A stretch of DNA of 60,210 nucleotides from an uncultured Lachnospiraceae bacterium (GTDB taxonomy: Bacteria; Bacillota; Clostridia; Lachnospirales; Lachnospiraceae): positions 1 through 60,210 of the forward strand of contig CAMWLJ010000007.1 in the NCBI GenBank assembly GCA_947175055.1. The letters run 5' to 3'. The position numbers and the translations under genes are program-made. This document shows, piece by piece, positions 7,920 to 16,345 of the stretch. Numbering within the stretch: the stretch's first letter is position 1; each line of letters opens with the position of its first letter. Under the pieces are notes generated by a model. The model made no database searches and had not been told where the DNA came from. It saw only the letters and a list, made by a program, of their open reading frames with translations.

Positions 7920-8000
7920 ACTCGTATTTTTTTAATTTCGAGACGCCTTACGCCAAGGACGCGAGTAGAATTTCATAAATTGCTCATCAGAGAATTCATT
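7920..8000 (-). repeat. Stem-loop repeat, degenerate copy (between AIR-synthase-like gene and lrp)
   Basis: Read on the minus strand it contains GGTTGAATGAATT-loop-AATTTAT, the first hairpin of the dispersed family with the same CTCTGATGAGC loop seen at 12.5 kb, then a decayed second part (TAGAATTTCATA, ACTCGCGTCC). The first bases coincide with the last codon and TGA stop of the AIR-synthase-like gene. Here the terminal GCTTCGGAATGGAGG box is not recognisable. Confidence 0.6.
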
Positions 8001-9018
8001 CAACCTTGACCATATATATCTGATCCGTCTTCGCCCGATCCAGATACCGTTTCTCACCTTCATTATAGATCACCCGGTCGTTCCCGGCTGTCGTTCTTCC
8101 GATAACTGCCGCAGGAATTCCTTCCCGTGCCAGTACATCCACAAGCGCCTGCCCGTTATCCGTCACCATCAACAGGCACCCTCCCGACAACAACTCGTAA
8201 GGATTCAGCTCAAAAAATTCACAGATTTCTATCGTCTCCTGTTTTACCGGTATTTTCTTAAGATCGATCTCCAGTCCAACGCCTGCTCTCTGTGCCAGTT
8301 CCCACAAGGCTCCGAAGATCCCCCCTCTGGAAACATCATGCATCCCGCAAACGCCGGACTTCACGGCGGTGGCAGCCTCCGGTATCACGGACAGATATCT
8401 GTCATAGGCTGCCGCCTCATCGATCATACGAACCGGATATCTGGTGCACAGCTGTTCCCTGTACTGCGACGCCAGCCGTGCCGTACCTTCCAGCCCGATC
8501 CACTTACTGACCACGATGTCATGTCCTGCCTTGATTCCCCGCAGGCAACCGGCCCGTGCTGCCTCCCTTTTCCCCACACCGGTCACCGTCATCACCGCCC
8601 CGGCAACAGCAGGCGTTACCTCCGTATGTCCACCCAGAATCTGTACGCCGCATGCATCGCAGGTTCTTTCGGCCTGCTCCATCATATGCTGCAACTCCTG
8701 CTCCTCCGTCTTCTCCGGCAGCAGAATCGCCAGCATCACACCCACCGGCTGTGCACCGGCTGCGGCCACATTATTGAGAGCCATATGAATGGCATAAGTA
8801 CTGATCTTCTCTTTCGAAGCCGTGACCGGTGATGTAGAGAGCACGGTTTCATACTCGCACTCCCCGCCTGTTTCGACACGGTCACCTTGTGAAAAAGGTG
8901 CTAAAATGGCGCAGTCTTCCCCTACAGCTGCGCCACTTACCACTTCGTCCCTATGTGTCTTTATATATTTTAAGACAGAACGTCTCAACACGTTCTCCGA
9001 AATCTTTCCGTGTCTCAT
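7996..9018 (-). CDS. AIR synthase-related protein (HypE/PurM-like)
   Basis: This is a 340-aa ATP-binding protein of the PurM/HypE/SelD superfamily. It has an N-terminal VGEDCAIL (metal-ATP Asp), AIHMALNNVAAAGAQPVGVML, ILGGHTEVTPAV, a C-terminal GMHDVSRGGIFGALWELAQR, and NPYELLSGGCLLMV. It lacks the C-terminal PRVCGT-type cysteine tail of HypE and there are no hydrogenase genes nearby, so the substrate is unknown. The start at ATG 9018 follows GGAGGCAAGA, which belongs to the repeat element upstream; the longer frame simply translates that repeat. Confidence 0.85.
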   Translation of the reverse strand: MRHGKISENVLRRSVLKYIKTHRDEVVSGAAVGEDCAILAPFSQGDRVETGGECEYETVLSTSPVTASKEKISTYAIHMALNNVAAAGAQPVGVMLAILLPEKTEEQELQHMMEQAERTCDACGVQILGGHTEVTPAVAGAVMTVTGVGKREAARAGCLRGIKAGHDIVVSKWIGLEGTARLASQYREQLCTRYPVRMIDEAAAYDRYLSVIPEAATAVKSGVCGMHDVSRGGIFGALWELAQRAGVGLEIDLKKIPVKQETIEICEFFELNPYELLSGGCLLMVTDNGQALVDVLAREGIPAAVIGRTTAGNDRVIYNEGEKRYLDRAKTDQIYMVKVE

Positions 9019-9200
9019 TCTTGCCTCCATGCCGAAGCAGTTCTTTTGCGAAGGCCGCGAGCCAAATTTCAAATTTGGCTCTGCGATCTCGAGTTTGTGG
9101 CTCCGGCGCAAACTCGCAGTTGAAAAATCAGCACATCAGTGTGATTTTTCAACCTCACCTCCATGCCGAAGCAGTTCTTTTGCGAAGGCCTACGCTGAAC
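9019..9200 (-). repeat. Stem-loop repeat supplying the ribosome site (upstream of AIR-synthase-like gene)
   Basis: On the minus strand, in order: GGCCTTCGCAAAAGAACTGC and a first TTCGGCATGGAGGT box (9200 side); hairpin 1 GTTGAAAAATCA/TGATTTTTCAAC; hairpin 2 GAGTTTG/CAAACTC; hairpin 3 AGCCAAATTT-G-AAATTTGGCT; a second GGCCTTCGCAAAAGAACTGC; then TTCGGCATGGAGGCAAGA and the ATG at 9018. The box and its flank occur twice in one intergenic region. The architecture is the same as the 12.4 kb copy, with different but self-complementary stems. Confidence 0.8.
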
Positions 9201-9235
9201 TGTTACGATTCATTCCAGACTTTATGCTCTGCTCT

Positions 9236-10804
9236 TTACTGCGCAGGCGTCCCCTCCTGAGGCTGAGTCGGCTGCGCTTCCGGTGCCGGCTGCGCTCCTG
9301 CATCTGCGGGTGGCTGTGCCTGCCCCTCTGCTGCAGCCTGCGCTGCTGCCGCTTCTGCCGCCGCTGCATCGGCTGCCGCTTTATAAGCGCCTGCCACTGC
9401 CTTCACCTGATCCACACTGTTAGTCGCCACTGCTGCCATAATAGCATTGTAAGCACCTTCGTCTTCGGTAGCGATCCCTACCGTAGCGCTTCTCGGAGCT
9501 TTCATATAGGAACTGCTGTTGATCTGCTCCCGGCTCACTTCCACACCGTTCTCACGCACTACCTTCCATAGCTGTGCCTTGTACCCAATGTGTGCCGATT
9601 GTACGGAACAATACCCTACCGGTCTGGATGCATCCGTGTAGATCACCTCTGTATCCGGCGGGATCCTTTCCAGAACAACACTTTCATAAATCACTTCCCG
9701 ATTGCTGTCTCTTGTCTCCACACCGTAGATCGTAAAGGTGAGCTGCTTATCCGGCGTCGTATTTCCCTCTATATAGATAGGATACTCCATATTATTCTTA
9801 AACTTAAAATCCTTACCCGAAGACTCCGCGATCGCCGCATCTGCAGAAGGATCCACGTAGGTAACGATCATCGAATGATTGTATCGCTCCGTCACCTCCA
9901 GCTCAGACAGCAAGACCGCATTATATAAGGTAGTGGATACCTGACAGATCCCACCGCCCAGACTGTCTACCACCTGGCCGCTCAGATAGGAAGCTGCCAT
10001 ATAATACCCGTTCGCCTCCGAAAAAGGAGCCACAGCCTCATAACACGAAAACTCTTCTCCCGGGTATAAGGTGATCCCATTGATCAGATTGCATCCATTG
10101 ACCACATTCGCACTCCTGGCCCCGCCGGATGACGAATAGCTGGTGGTAAAAGTACCCAGCACATCTTTCACTTTCGCCAGTTCTTCCGCAGTCCCCATCG
10201 GTTCGGCCACCGTAACCGCCAGATCGATATCACAGGCTGCACCGCTCCACTCACTGACCAGATACCCATAGACCTCTTCCGTGGATGCCGCCGTATCGAT
10301 CACGATCCCCGGCTGCCCTTCTGTTACCTGAAAACCGGTCTCCGTCTTGACCAGGGACGCATTCACCGCCTCCTGATCATACTGTCCGGCATTCTCTTCG
10401 ATCAGCGTCCTGATCTTATTCTTATCGAAGTCAAAGCCGACTTCATATATTTTGTTCTGATATTCTAAATCCTTCAGTTCCTTATAACACTGCAATATGT
10501 CGCCGTCCCGGCCGAACCTGGCCGCTTCCTCCAGGATCTCCTCGTTCCCCCACTTCAACCCCAGTTCGGCTGCCGTCGTAACGATCGTCCCCTCATCAAC
10601 AGCGTGCAACGTGATCTGCGTATTCCCATAGGACTCCACATAGGATTCTATCATCTGTCTGGCCTCTTCAACCGTCATGCCGGACAGATCCATGTCATTC
10701 GCATAAATACCTGATTCAATTTTATCTCCTTTGGCATGTACCGGCATAGCAGCAGTAAACATTACCGTCATCATCACCGTAAATGCGACAGACCACTTTT
10801 TCAT
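9236..10804 (-). CDS. VanW family protein with signal peptide and G5-like domain
   Basis: This is a 522-aa exported protein. A signal peptide (KKWSVAFTVMMTVMFTAAMPVHA) is followed by a peptidoglycan-binding_4 type region (residues about 30-210), the VanW core (NGITLYPGEEFSCYEAVAPF ... GGGICQVSTTLYNAVL ... YNHSMIVTYVDPSADAAI), a G5-like segment near 385-450 (GYKAQLWKVVRENGVEVSRE), and a low-complexity Ala/Pro/Gln tail from about 468. No transmembrane anchor or sortase signal is visible, so it is probably secreted or wall-associated through its binding domains. VanW proteins are linked to the cell wall but their biochemical role is unclear. This is a long, multi-domain version. Confidence 0.88.
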   Translation of the reverse strand: MKKWSVAFTVMMTVMFTAAMPVHAKGDKIESGIYANDMDLSGMTVEEARQMIESYVESYGNTQITLHAVDEGTIVTTAAELGLKWGNEEILEEAARFGRDGDILQCYKELKDLEYQNKIYEVGFDFDKNKIRTLIEENAGQYDQEAVNASLVKTETGFQVTEGQPGIVIDTAASTEEVYGYLVSEWSGAACDIDLAVTVAEPMGTAEELAKVKDVLGTFTTSYSSSGGARSANVVNGCNLINGITLYPGEEFSCYEAVAPFSEANGYYMAASYLSGQVVDSLGGGICQVSTTLYNAVLLSELEVTERYNHSMIVTYVDPSADAAIAESSGKDFKFKNNMEYPIYIEGNTTPDKQLTFTIYGVETRDSNREVIYESVVLERIPPDTEVIYTDASRPVGYCSVQSAHIGYKAQLWKVVRENGVEVSREQINSSSYMKAPRSATVGIATEDEGAYNAIMAAVATNSVDQVKAVAGAYKAAADAAAAEAAAAQAAAEGQAQPPADAGAQPAPEAQPTQPQEGTPAQ

Positions 10805-10913
10805 AAAAAACCTGCCTTTCTAGAAATAAATAGCAACGATCCAAATCATCTTGAAGCATGAGCAGCAAACCACAAATTGCCCTGCTGTCAAATATATGTT
10901 ATTATTGAAGTAG

Positions 10914-11015
10914 CTAAAACGTCGCTGCAAAGAGCGGTACCACCATTGATAATACAAGAATGACTATGATTATGGAAGAAATGATCTTCTTTACTCTTCT
11001 GTTCATGTTAAACAT
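10914..11015 (-). CDS. 33-aa single-pass membrane miniprotein (Prli42-like architecture)
   Basis: The frame from ATG 11015 to TAG 10914 reads MFNMNRRVKKIISSIIIVIL followed by VLSMVVPLFAATF. It has a short basic N-terminus and one hydrophobic helix, and AGGAGGTACCGT stands directly before the ATG. Size, charge pattern and the L-S-x-x-x-P/T ending recall Prli42, the small stressosome-anchoring protein of Listeria and relatives, though the match is to architecture rather than to a proven motif. It is 109 bp upstream of the VanW gene on the same strand and could share its transcript. Confidence 0.6.
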   Translation of the reverse strand: MFNMNRRVKKIISSIIIVILVLSMVVPLFAATF

Positions 11016-11132
11016 ACGGTACCTCCTTCTTCCGCCTTGTATATAAAACTCTATCCTGTATGAATCATTAAAGTGATCAAAATGAATCATACAGTCGCAT
11101 ACTATTATAAGTTTACTGAAAGGATATTATAT

Positions 11133-11750
11133 ATGAATTTAGTATTTTTTGCAAGTGTTGCCACTCTCTCCGTTGCCATTGCCGTCAATATCCGCAAAAA
11201 CAAAAAGACTCAGGAAGCCATAGAACAAGATTTCTGGACAAGAGAGCGGGAAGCCAACAGTACCAGGCGCAAATCCCTGGACGATCTGGAGTATATCCAC
11301 ATTCCAGTAGAGCAGTTTCCCATGTCGCTGTTGCCTGACGTGCCCAAGGTCGAAGACTACAAGCAGATCGTTATGACATTAAAGGATCAGCCCGTCGTCA
11401 ATTTTACCGGCATCAGCAACACGGAACTGAAGCTTCGCTATGGAGCACCCAATATCGACCTTCTAACACAGTACGACCAGAATTATACGATCCTTGTCCG
11501 CACCCTGCAGCAATGGGCCCAGGCTCTTTACGATGCAGGCCATATTGACGAAGCTTGCCGGATGTTAGAATATGCCGTGTCCACGGGAACTGATATCAGC
11601 AGTACTTATCGTCTGTTGTGTCAGATCTATAAAGAACAGCAGACACCGGAGAAGATCGGTCATCTCTATCCGATTGCAGAAGTCCTGAATTCCGCTATGC
11701 AGAAATCTATCGTCCGTATTCTGCAAGAAGCAGATCGATCTGTCGACTAG
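11133..11750 (+). CDS. Membrane-anchored hypothetical protein
   Basis: This is a 205-aa protein with one N-terminal transmembrane helix (NLVFFASVATLSVAIAVNI) followed by a basic RKNKK and a cytoplasmic domain. The C-terminal part (LVRTLQQWAQALYDAGHIDEACRMLEYAVSTGTDISSTYRLLCQIYKEQ) has the spacing of one or two TPR-like helical hairpins. The function is unknown. The ATG at 11133 follows GAAAGGA; the frame extends to 11073 without a ribosome site. The last 44 bp overlap the 3' end of the exonuclease gene on the other strand. Confidence 0.65.
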   Translation: MNLVFFASVATLSVAIAVNIRKNKKTQEAIEQDFWTREREANSTRRKSLDDLEYIHIPVEQFPMSLLPDVPKVEDYKQIVMTLKDQPVVNFTGISNTELKLRYGAPNIDLLTQYDQNYTILVRTLQQWAQALYDAGHIDEACRMLEYAVSTGTDISSTYRLLCQIYKEQQTPEKIGHLYPIAEVLNSAMQKSIVRILQEADRSVD

Positions 11751-12423
11751 CTTCCCCACGGGACAGCCTGTCAATATCATAGTCTATTATCAGTTTATGT
11801 CTGTCTCTCAACTTATATAACTGTTCTTTTTGGGATACAGTGATCGGCGTATCCCTTTTTACATGATAGGACAGCGCCTTCGGTACAAAAAGGCTGCGCC
11901 TTCCTTCCACCGCCTCCTTCTCACAAAATTCCTCAGTCAGTCTCTGATATAGCTTTGCAGTAGCTTCCGCATCCCCCAACGCCCGATGAGCATTATGGAC
12001 AATATTGTAATGACTGCAGAGACAGCTCAGACTACGACTTTCCAGATCTGCCAAATATTTCCGCGCTATCTTCAACGTATCGATCCCGCTTCTCTCAAAA
12101 GACAGTTTCCTGTCAACAGCCGCCTTTTTGATAAAAGAATAGTCAAACAACACCCTGTGTCCCAACAGTACTTTATCCTCTGTCATTGCAAGCAGCCTGG
12201 GAAGTACTTCTTCTATCGCAGGCGCCTCTGACAACTGCTCGTCGCAGATTCCGGTAAGCGCGGTGATATGGTCCTCGAGTCTTCTGTTTGGATTAACAAA
12301 AGTCTCCCACTTCTCAACGATCCTGCTATCTTCTACTATCACGGCTCCGATCTCAATGATCTTATCTCTCTTAGGATTCAGGCCCGTAGTCTCCAGATCG
12401 ATGCACACATATGATTCTGTCAT
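11707..12423 (-). CDS. DnaQ-like 3'-5' exonuclease (DEDDh)
   Basis: The 238-aa protein has all three exonuclease motifs: ExoI CIDLETTGLNPKRDKIIEIG, ExoII around LLGHRVLFDYSFIKKA, and ExoIII HNAHRALGDAEATAKLY (the His and Asp of DEDDh). It resembles the proofreading exonuclease of PolC/DnaQ as a stand-alone protein, plus a C-terminal extension of about 60 aa (VSQKEQLYKLRDRHKLIIDY) that may bind nucleic acid. It starts at ATG 12423 after GGAATGGAGGTAAAT, which is the end of the upstream repeat. It overlaps the preceding gene tail-to-tail by 44 bp. Confidence 0.88.
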   Translation of the reverse strand: MTESYVCIDLETTGLNPKRDKIIEIGAVIVEDSRIVEKWETFVNPNRRLEDHITALTGICDEQLSEAPAIEEVLPRLLAMTEDKVLLGHRVLFDYSFIKKAAVDRKLSFERSGIDTLKIARKYLADLESRSLSCLCSHYNIVHNAHRALGDAEATAKLYQRLTEEFCEKEAVEGRRSLFVPKALSYHVKRDTPITVSQKEQLYKLRDRHKLIIDYDIDRLSRGEASRQIDLLLAEYGR

Positions 12424-12655
12424 ATTTACCTCCATTCCGAAGCGCTCTGCGCTGAGGACGCGAGCAGAATTTCAGATTCTGCTCTGCGATCAATAGAATT
12501 TGTGACGCTTCGGCACAAATTCTTGGTTGAAGAAATTGCTCATCAGAGAATTTATTCAACCTTACCTCCATTCCGAAGCAGTTCTTTTGCGAAGGCCGCG
12601 AGCCAAATTTCAAATTTGGCTCTGACTTCCATTCCAAAGCGTCAGCAAAATGCCG
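12424..12655 (-). repeat. Stem-loop repeat, most complete copy (upstream of exonuclease)
   Basis: On the minus strand: a small partial box near 12655, AGCCAAATTT-G-AAATTTGGCT, GGCCTTCGCAAAAGAACTGC, TTCGGAATGGAGGTAA; hairpin 1 GGTTGAATAAATT/AATTTCTTCAACC with loop CTCTGATGAGC; hairpin 2 AGAATTTGTG...CACAAATTCT; hairpin 3 AGCAGAATCTGAAATTCTGCT; then GCTTCGGAATGGAGGTAAAT and the ATG at 12423. Compared with the 9.1 kb copy, stems 2 and 3 differ at paired positions on both sides, so pairing is kept. Confidence 0.85.
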
Positions 12656-12803
12656 TTTCCTCTACAATATATTGTGCCTTTATTCGCTTTTCTACTTCCA
12701 TTCGTGATTTCTGTCCTTAAAATATTCTTTACATAATACCTTTATTATAAATTGGAATATTTCTTCCGGCAAATTCACCTACAATAATAGAAGGGTAAAG
12801 AGA

Positions 12804-13151
12804 ATGAAAACACGAATCAAAAAATTACGATTAGAGAAAAAATTATCACAGCAGGCTTTGGCGAAAGATTTAAATCTGAACCAATCCACACTGAGTAAGA
12901 TCGAATGTGGGATATCCACTCCGGATGCCTCCCTCGTATGCGATCTTTCACGCTTCTTTCATGTCTCTACAGACTATGTTTTGTATCTTGCCGAAGAACG
13001 TCTTAACGCAGATTTATTACTGGCAAACGACAAGTTCCACTTAAAAAAATATCGAAACCATATGTCTATGTATCAACAGTTAAGTCCCTGGCAGCAGAGG
13101 GCATGTGACAACTTTGTGCAAAATATGCTGGGACTCGACATACAACCCTGA
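12804..13151 (+). CDS. XRE-family helix-turn-helix regulator
   Basis: This is a 115-aa protein with an N-terminal Cro/CI-type HTH (KTRIKKLRLEKKLSQQALAKDLNLNQSTLSKIECGISTPDASLVCDLSRFFHVSTDYVLYL, residues 2-61) and a short C-terminal segment of unknown role. AGAAGGG lies upstream of the ATG. The neighbours on both sides are on the opposite strand, so it is probably a single-gene unit. Target unknown. Confidence 0.85.
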   Translation: MKTRIKKLRLEKKLSQQALAKDLNLNQSTLSKIECGISTPDASLVCDLSRFFHVSTDYVLYLAEERLNADLLLANDKFHLKKYRNHMSMYQQLSPWQQRACDNFVQNMLGLDIQP

Positions 13152-13294
13152 TCCCCATGACCAAATTGCAAAAACTTGTTTTGTATAGAAAATGCATTTC
13201 TATCAGATTGGCAGAGCAATCCCCATAAACCAGAAAGAACCACCTTCTTTTCTGCCAAAGCTGATCTACGCGTCGGTATTCATGCCGCGTGTCT

Positions 13295-13321
13295 AAAAGG
13301 CGAGATCGAAAGATCCCGCCT
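13295..13321 (-). terminator. Rho-independent terminator after galT
   Basis: On the minus strand: AGGCGGGATC-TTTC-GATCTCGCCT followed by TTT, a 9-10 bp stem with one mismatch. It lies 30 bp beyond the galT stop codon. Confidence 0.7.
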
Positions 13322-13350
13322 CATTTCTACTCTATTTTGATAAATGCGCC

Positions 13351-14856
13351 CTAGCAGTTCAAAGACTCTATAAATCTGTCGAATGCTGCCTGGCCTTCCT
13401 CGTTCCTCTTATACACGCCGGAATCCTCCAGCACCTGCATAAACACATTCCCGATCTCCTTATGGATGATATCCATTACCGTATCTTTATTGATCTGCGG
13501 ATACTTTGGCAGAAATTCTTCCACCCAATCGGCATGTTTCTCTAACAACTCATCCTTCCTAAGATCTGCCCCGGAAAGAATCGCCTCCGCCAGCTTCTCC
13601 ATCTCATCCTTCAATCTGGCAGGCAGTACCGCCAGACCCATCACCTCGATCAGACCGATATTCTCCTTCTTGATATGGTGCAGGTTCGCATGAGGATGAT
13701 ACACGCCCAGAGGATGTTCATCTGTCGTAATGTTATTGCGCAGCACCAGATCCAACTCGAACTTATCGCCTCGTTTCCTGGCGATGGGTGTGATCGTATT
13801 GTGGGGCTCTCCATCGGTCTCGGCAAAGATAAATGCCGCCTCATCACTGTAACCTCTCCACGCATTTAAGATCACGTCCGCCAACGCCACCAGCCTGCCA
13901 GAATCTGCGGCTGAGATTCGGATCACGGACATGGGCCAGTTCACGATCCCGGCTTCCACATCCTCAAATCCCTTGACCGTGAAGGTTCTCTCCACCTGTG
14001 CTCTCGCCATGGCAAACTCATAATGTCCGCCCTGGAAATGGTCATGGCTTAAGATAGAACCGCCCACGATCGGCAGATCCGCATTGGAACCCACGAAATA
14101 GTGCGGGAACTGCTTTACGAAATCAAACAGCTTGCAGAAGGTATCATGCTCGATCTTCATCGGGATATGCTGTGAATTGAACACTATGCAATGTTCATTG
14201 TAGTATACATAAGGAGAATACTGAAATCCCCAGCGGCTGCCATTGATCACCACCGGGATCACCCTATGGTTCTGTCTCGCCGGATGATTCACGCGCCCCG
14301 CATAGCCCTCATTCTCCATGCACAGCAGGCACTTCGGATAGCCGCTTTGCTTCGCAGTCTTGGCCGCCGCGATGGCCTTGGGATCCTTCTCCGGTTTGGA
14401 CAAATTGATGGTGATATCCAGATCGCCATACTTCGTGGCCGCGATCCACTTCTGATCCTTCTTGATCCGATATCTTCTAATATAATCCGTATCCTGGCTC
14501 AACTTATAGAAATAATCCGTCGCCTCCATCGGGCTTCTCTCATATCTGGTCTCAAACTCAGAGATCACCTCACTGGGCCTGGGCACCAGCATACTCATGA
14601 TCTTCGTGTCAAACAGATCCCGGTATACAATACTGTTCTCCGTCATGATGCCCTGCGCGTAAGCATAGTCCATCATCTGCGCCAGTACCTCTTCCAGTTC
14701 CTCCACACTCATGCTCACTTCTTCGCTGCATTCTTCCAACTCATCCAGCCGGAAAAGCTCCAGAAGCCTGTTGGTCGTATAAATCTTATCCGCTTCCGTG
14801 ATCAGGCCTGTCTGCAGCCCATATTGTACCAGTTGTCTAATATTTCTCTGTATCAT
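13351..14856 (-). CDS. galT: UTP/UDP-glucose--hexose-1-phosphate uridylyltransferase, class II GalT
   Basis: This is the Leloir-pathway enzyme that exchanges uridylyl groups between UDP-glucose and galactose-1-phosphate. It has 501 aa, the size of the class II (Firmicute) form. Active-site region SILSHDHFQGGHYEFAMARA contains the H-x-H histidines; GVYHPHANLHHIKKENIGLIEVMG is also family-typical. It lies 121 bp downstream of galK on the same strand and is followed by a terminator, so galK-galT is an operon. No galE is in the window. Confidence 0.93.
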   Translation of the reverse strand: MIQRNIRQLVQYGLQTGLITEADKIYTTNRLLELFRLDELEECSEEVSMSVEELEEVLAQMMDYAYAQGIMTENSIVYRDLFDTKIMSMLVPRPSEVISEFETRYERSPMEATDYFYKLSQDTDYIRRYRIKKDQKWIAATKYGDLDITINLSKPEKDPKAIAAAKTAKQSGYPKCLLCMENEGYAGRVNHPARQNHRVIPVVINGSRWGFQYSPYVYYNEHCIVFNSQHIPMKIEHDTFCKLFDFVKQFPHYFVGSNADLPIVGGSILSHDHFQGGHYEFAMARAQVERTFTVKGFEDVEAGIVNWPMSVIRISAADSGRLVALADVILNAWRGYSDEAAFIFAETDGEPHNTITPIARKRGDKFELDLVLRNNITTDEHPLGVYHPHANLHHIKKENIGLIEVMGLAVLPARLKDEMEKLAEAILSGADLRKDELLEKHADWVEEFLPKYPQINKDTVMDIIHKEIGNVFMQVLEDSGVYKRNEEGQAAFDRFIESLNC

Positions 14857-14977
14857 ACTTCCTCGCCTCTCCTATTCTTAAACGTGTCGTCTGCAGCCCT
14901 GTGTCCTATACGGAAGCCTCCGGATCGATCGCCTGCCGTCTATATGGCTGCCCCTGCGGATCTCGTCCATCTGCTGT

Positions 14978-16141
14978 TTACAGTCTGCGCGGTCCGTCTC
15001 CGATCTCCACCACATAGAAATCAGCCGTCTTGCCCACGCGTTCTATATATGCTGCACCGACCTTGTCCTTAAAGGTATCCACCGCCTCGTCACGCACGAT
15101 GCTCACGGTGCAACCGCCGAAGCCGCCGCCTGTGATGCGGGATCCGATCACACCATCCACCTTCCATGCTTCTTCCACCAGCACATCGATCTCCTCGCAG
15201 GATACCGCATAGTCGTCACGCAGCGATACATGAGAAGCATTCATCAGCTCGCCGAACAACTTTAAGTCATTGTTCTTCAACGCTGCCACCGCACGGATCG
15301 TCCTCTGGTTCTCATAAACCGCATGTTTCGCTCTCTTCACGCGCACCTCGCTCTTGATCGCACCCTTATGAGCCTCGAACTGTTCTTCGGTCAGGTCACC
15401 CAACCCCTTGATATCCACTACCGTCTGCAATTCTTCCAATGCCGTCTCGCACTCGCTTCTGCGTTCATTGTAAGCCGAATTGACAAGCGAATGCTTCACA
15501 TTGCTGTTAGTCACCACGATCTTCGCACCGTTCAGCACGAGCGGCGCATATTCATAAGACAGATCCGCCGTATCCAGGAAAATGGCGTTGTCCTTTTTCC
15601 CCATAGCGGAGGCAAACTGATCCATGATACCGCAGTTCATCCCGTTAAAATTATTCTCCGAATACTGGCCGATCTTCGCCAGCTCTACATTCGACACATC
15701 AAATCCATACAGATCCTTCAGCACATAACCGGTCACCACTTCTAAAGATGCGGAGGATGACAGTCCGGAACCATTGGGGATATTGCCATACAGCACGATA
15801 TCCAGCCCACGATCCATCTCCATGCCTCTTCCCGCAAAAGCCCACATAACTCCCTTCGGGTAATTAGTCCACTCTGCTTCCTTTGCCGGTGTCAGGTCAT
15901 CCAGGCTGCCCTCAACAACACCCAGCCTGTCAAAATTCATAGAGTAAAATGTTAACTTCCTGTCTGTCCTTTTCCGCGCGGCAACATAGGTGCCGATCGT
16001 CAATGCGCAGGGAAAAACATGCCCCCCATTATAATCCGTATGTTCCCCGATCAGATTCACACGTCCTGGCGCAAAATAAACATTGACGCCCTGTGTATCC
16101 CCATGCAGTTCCCCAAACTTCTTCAATACTTCTTCTTTCAT
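14978..16141 (-). CDS. galK: Galactokinase
   Basis: This 387-aa GHMP kinase phosphorylates galactose at C1. The signature is at the N-terminus (APGRVNLIGEHTDYNGGHVFPCA), the ATP loop is PNGSGLSSSASLEVVTGY, and the third motif is GSRITGGGFGGCTVSIV. It is the first gene of the galKT operon. The AraC-type regulator ends 204 bp upstream, and the gap holds a probable promoter with two TGTAACA direct repeats. Confidence 0.94.
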   Translation of the reverse strand: MKEEVLKKFGELHGDTQGVNVYFAPGRVNLIGEHTDYNGGHVFPCALTIGTYVAARKRTDRKLTFYSMNFDRLGVVEGSLDDLTPAKEAEWTNYPKGVMWAFAGRGMEMDRGLDIVLYGNIPNGSGLSSSASLEVVTGYVLKDLYGFDVSNVELAKIGQYSENNFNGMNCGIMDQFASAMGKKDNAIFLDTADLSYEYAPLVLNGAKIVVTNSNVKHSLVNSAYNERRSECETALEELQTVVDIKGLGDLTEEQFEAHKGAIKSEVRVKRAKHAVYENQRTIRAVAALKNNDLKLFGELMNASHVSLRDDYAVSCEEIDVLVEEAWKVDGVIGSRITGGGFGGCTVSIVRDEAVDTFKDKVGAAYIERVGKTADFYVVEIGDGPRRL

Positions 16142-16288
16142 TGAAATACCCTCCTATCTCTTATTCCTGTTTTGCGGCCTCTTAGCCACTGGCATTACCA
16201 CCGCATACAGTCGTTCATCCCGTATCCTTGACTTCTGTAAATATGTTATGAACTTATTGTTATCATATAAAAAAGTAACTATAACTTA

Positions 16289-16326
16289 AATATCCCATTG
16301 TTACACAAACCTGTCAAAATGTTACA
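16289..16326 (-). promoter_or_regulatory. galK promoter with AraC-type direct repeats
   Basis: Minus strand: TTGACA (16312-16317), 17 bp, GATATT (16289-16294). Two copies of TGTAACA (16320-16326 and 16299-16305) lie 21 bp apart, one just upstream of the -35 and one in the spacer. Same-face direct repeats two helical turns apart are the usual target of an AraC-family protein, and the gene for one is next door. Confidence 0.5.
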
Positions 16327-16345
16327 AAGGTATCCTGCGTATAGT

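Noticed and set aside
9018-9111. N-terminal extension of the AIR-synthase-like protein (also seen before blaI, blaR1 and others)
   Set aside because: The extra residues are the translated repeat element (ending KNCFGMEA or similar); the ribosome site inside the repeat points to the downstream ATG.
8822-9571. Plus-strand open frame of 249 codons
   Set aside because: It runs antisense through the AIR-synthase-like gene, the repeat element and the VanW gene; its Arg/Cys-rich translation reflects their reverse strand.
11986-12231. Plus-strand frame of 81 codons
   Set aside because: Antisense to the DnaQ-like exonuclease with its catalytic motifs; no ribosome site.
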